DNA from: CAMCHP01 sp036835325
GTDB taxonomy: Bacteria; Bacteroidota; Bacteroidia; Flavobacteriales_D; Sanyastnellaceae
Assembly: GCA_036835325.1 (NCBI GenBank)
Contig: DAITMF010000063.1
Location: forward strand, 1 to 15,663
Direction: 5' to 3'
Length of the DNA: 15,663 nt
The notes below the pieces were generated by a model, which worked only from the letters and a program-made list of their open reading frames with translations, made no database searches and was not told the origin of the DNA. This document shows, in pieces, positions 13,773 through 15,663 of this stretch; within the stretch, counting starts at the first letter, position 1; each line of letters begins with the position of its first letter. Both the position numbers and the translations under genes were made by a program.

Positions 13773-14510
13773 ATGAAAGCAATCATAATTGACGACGAGG
13801 CTCACTGCTCAGCAACACTGCGCTATGAGTTAGAAAAAATGGGCGATAAGGTTGATATCATCGGCGAATACAACGACCCAAAGAAGGCATTAACTGAGTT
13901 CAACTCAGATCTCGTTGAGCTGATATTTTTAGACATTGAAATGCCCCGAATGAATGGCTTTGAGTTGCTCAAGCAGATTCCGGCCGGAAATTGGAGCGTG
14001 GTCTTCACCACTGCCTACGACGAGTTCGCATTGAAGGCCTTTCAGTACAGCGCCATTGATTACCTTCTAAAGCCGGTTAGTGGTGAAGAGCTTGAGCGCG
14101 CCATCGAACGGTTTCATCAGCGACAGGTAAAAGGCGTTCGAAACGAACAACTCGAACTCTTGTTCAGTCGCATTGAAGGCAAAAGCATCAACCGCATTGC
14201 ACTTCCTTCGGCTGAAGGACTCGACTTTGTTGTGCCTACAGACATTGTGCGCTGCGAGTCACAGTCAAACTACACCATGGTGCACTTTGCCAACAAGCGC
14301 AAAGTACTGGTGTCGCGCACGCTCAAAGAAATTGAAGAAATGCTCGTGGGTCACGGTTTTTTTCGCGTACACCATTCGCACCTCATCAACCTCAACAACA
14401 TGGTGCGCTATGTGAAGGGAAGCGGCGGGTATTTGGTGATGGACGACGGCATCGAGGTGCCGGTCTCGCGCAGCCGAAAAGAAAGCCTTCTCGCGCTTTT
14501 CACCCGCTAA
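13773..14510 (+). CDS. LytTR-family response regulator
   Basis: This 245-residue protein has two parts. Residues 1-~118 are a receiver domain with acidic pocket Asp7-Asp8, phosphoacceptor Asp54 (IFLDIEMP), Thr79-Thr80 and Lys100-Pro101. Residues ~138-243 are a LytTR DNA-binding domain (VRCESQSNYT at 159-168, RVHHSHLINL at 198-207, VPVSRSRK at 229-236). It lies 8 bases after the tandem stop codons (TAA TAG) of the LytS-type kinase gene, the usual arrangement for this pair, and is its expected phosphorylation partner. LytTR proteins bind pairs of short direct repeats one or two helical turns apart; the repeats at 10398-10433 fit that pattern. The genes it controls cannot be known from sequence, but this operon and the downstream DUF4412 gene are candidates. 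Both domains are full length with all key residues. Confidence 0.95.
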   Translation: MKAIIIDDEAHCSATLRYELEKMGDKVDIIGEYNDPKKALTEFNSDLVELIFLDIEMPRMNGFELLKQIPAGNWSVVFTTAYDEFALKAFQYSAIDYLLKPVSGEELERAIERFHQRQVKGVRNEQLELLFSRIEGKSINRIALPSAEGLDFVVPTDIVRCESQSNYTMVHFANKRKVLVSRTLKEIEEMLVGHGFFRVHHSHLINLNNMVRYVKGSGGYLVMDDGIEVPVSRSRKESLLALFTR

Positions 14511-14522
14511 CCAACCAATCGG
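14510..14522 (+). repeat. 13-base exact repeat, copy 2 (ACCAACCAATCGG)
   Basis: Identical to 10565-10577. It begins on the last base of the LytTR regulator stop codon and lies 106 bases upstream of the DUF4412 start codon. Together the copies precede the first gene of the signalling operon and the next gene after it. Confidence 0.3.
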
Positions 14523-14590
14523 CCAGGCGGCAGTTCGCTCAGTCAATGTGCTGATGACTCATTCAGGCGCAAGCTGTAGGCAGCAGACAC

Positions 14591-14598
14591 TACCTTTG
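14591..14598 (+). promoter_or_regulatory. Candidate -7 promoter element for the DUF4412 gene
   Basis: TACCTTTG matches TAnnTTTG exactly and lies 17 bases before the ATG at 14616, giving a leader of roughly 12 bases. There is no good -33 box at the usual distance; TTC at 14562-14564 is 26 bases away. A weak -33 would fit dependence on an activator. Confidence 0.45.
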
Positions 14599-14615
14599 TG
14601 CCAAACAGTTGAATT

Positions 14616-15581
14616 ATGAAAAGCTTCTCTCTCGTGAAGGCACAGTGCGTGAAATCGCTGCTCTTGGCCGTTCTTATTGCCGCATCTTCGTTGGGGATGG
14701 ATGCGCAAATTGTTGACCGCACGACTGATCGCGCCGTAGACAAAACCAATAACCGCCTTGACCAGCGCATTGATCAAGGCATTGATAAAGGACTCGACTC
14801 CATCGAAGGCATCTTCAAGAAGAAAGACAAGTCATCGAAAGACAGCAAAGGGTCGAATGAGAAAAAAGCTGCCTCCCAGAGTGAACAACCCGCTGAATCT
14901 CCGTCAAGCGATGCTGAAGCAGAAGCAGCCACCATGCGCGCTATTCAAGGCATGTTCGGCGGAAGCTCGGTTCCTCTGCCTGACAGCTATACCTTTGACC
15001 ACAATGTTGATATGAGCGTTGAAAGCTTTGACAAAAAGGGCAAATCAGAGGGTGCGCAAGCCATGAAAATGTTGTTTAGCGATGCGCAAGCCATTGTGGG
15101 TGTGCAAGTAACGGTCGAGGGCATGCAATCGGTCAACGTGATTGATGTTGAGAAGAAAATTATGGTGATGTTGATGGACATGGGCACGAGCAAAATGGCC
15201 ATGACCCTTGACCTCGACCAAAAATGGGCCGATGTTGAAACCGATGATACCGCTTACGAGAATCCATCCTTCAAAAAAACTGGAAGAACAAAAACCATCC
15301 TCGGCTACAAGTGCGATGAATACGTGATGGAAGAAGATGGCGATCGCAATGAATTTTGGGTGACCCGTGACGAGTTTCTTGACGTGTACAAGGCCTTTGG
15401 AATGATGAACGCGTCATCCCCGAAGGGCCAAAGCGTAGTCGACCACCCGGGAGGAATGGTGATGGAGATGATTGGCATTGCCAAGAACGGAGAGCGCACA
15501 GAAATGCGCGTCACCGCTGTAAATAAGAATCAAAGCAGAAGCATTTCAACCAAGGGCTACACCCCAATGGGAGGAATGTAA
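14616..15581 (+). CDS. Exported DUF4412-domain protein
   Basis: The product has 321 residues. Residues 1-31 are a signal peptide ending Asp-Ala-Gln. Residues 32-62 are a helical stretch with an Asp-Arg / Asp-Lys repeat (VDRTTDRAVDKTNNRLDQR). Residues ~68-105 are a Lys/Ser/Glu-rich low-complexity linker. Residues ~124-321 match the DUF4412 domain common in Bacteroidota: a beta-rich, possibly lipoprotein-carrier-like fold with the typical 'KTGRTKTILGYKCDEYVME' segment (~221-239) and many methionines. Function is unknown; DUF4412 proteins are periplasmic or secreted. No lipobox is seen. It follows the LytTR regulator gene after 105 bases with its own -7 element, so it is probably transcribed separately and could be a target of the system. 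A hairpin follows 39 bases after the stop. Confidence 0.85.
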   Translation: MKSFSLVKAQCVKSLLLAVLIAASSLGMDAQIVDRTTDRAVDKTNNRLDQRIDQGIDKGLDSIEGIFKKKDKSSKDSKGSNEKKAASQSEQPAESPSSDAEAEAATMRAIQGMFGGSSVPLPDSYTFDHNVDMSVESFDKKGKSEGAQAMKMLFSDAQAIVGVQVTVEGMQSVNVIDVEKKIMVMLMDMGTSKMAMTLDLDQKWADVETDDTAYENPSFKKTGRTKTILGYKCDEYVMEEDGDRNEFWVTRDEFLDVYKAFGMMNASSPKGQSVVDHPGGMVMEMIGIAKNGERTEMRVTAVNKNQSRSISTKGYTPMGGM

Positions 15582-15620
15582 GCGTACGAGGCGGGGGCCA
15601 AGTGCTGAGAAGAACAAGTC

Positions 15621-15659
15621 AAGCGGAAGACGCACCTGATGCACAGGGGTCTTCCGCTT
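15621..15659 (+). terminator. Terminator-like hairpin after the DUF4412 gene
   Basis: AAGCGGAAGAC (15621-15631) pairs perfectly with GTCTTCCGCTT (15649-15659). A nested stem, CCTG (15635-15638) with CAGG (15644-15647), closes a six-base loop. It stands 39 bases after the stop codon. The T-tract is weak (CTTCACT) and the window ends four bases later, so the run-out cannot be judged. The near-symmetry means it could also end transcription from a minus-strand gene beyond the edge. Confidence 0.65.
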
Positions 15660-15663
15660 CACT

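Noticed and set aside
1..15663. A novel defence, mobile or biosynthetic system
   Set aside because: All long genes belong to recognisable envelope, signalling or RNA-modification families, and there are no integrases, transposases, toxin-antitoxin pairs, CRISPR repeats or clustered biosynthetic enzymes.

Overview
The window looks like a stretch of Bacteroidota chromosome, probably Flavobacteriales-like, although the order is only a guess. The evidence is a C-terminal type IX secretion (T9SS) sorting domain, PKD and lamin-tail modules in secreted proteins, signal peptides ending in Ala-Gln, a LytS/LytTR pair whose kinase carries an N-terminal propeller, a DUF4412 protein, start codons without Shine-Dalgarno sequences, and several upstream matches to the Bacteroidota -7 element TAnnTTTG. 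By eye the base composition is moderate, a little above 50% GC. There are no tRNAs, rRNAs, insertion sequences, CRISPR arrays or phage genes.

Layout. Positions 1-1123 (minus) hold the first 374 codons of a secreted PKD-domain protein that runs off the left edge. Positions 1217-2074 (minus) encode a membrane fatty acid hydroxylase / sterol desaturase. Divergent from it, 2196-5471 (plus) encodes a 1091-residue multidomain cell-surface protein with a T9SS tail. It converges, with a 6-base gap, on 5478-6221 (minus), an exported Mn-type superoxide dismutase. Divergent again, 6382-9066 (plus) is an AsmA-like envelope protein whose stop codon overlaps the start of 9066-10397, an RsmF-like RNA m5C methyltransferase. 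Positions 10642-13764 and 13773-14510 form a two-gene signalling operon: a propeller/Y_Y_Y/LytS-type histidine kinase and a LytTR response regulator. Positions 14616-15581 encode an exported DUF4412 protein, followed by a hairpin at the right edge.

How the genes work together. The only clear functional unit is the kinase/regulator pair. The AsmA and methyltransferase genes are coupled at translation but have no obvious shared biochemistry. The other genes look like ordinary envelope and surface functions. I see no obviously new multi-gene system.

The most interesting spot is the 244-base gap before the kinase gene (10398-10641). It holds two 15-base direct repeats exactly 21 bases apart, which is the spacing used by LytTR regulators. 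These are followed by a perfect TAnnTTTG element, a short stretch that could fold into two hairpins, and a strong intrinsic terminator, all before the kinase's own likely promoter. This could be a small RNA or attenuated leader controlled by the adjacent regulator.
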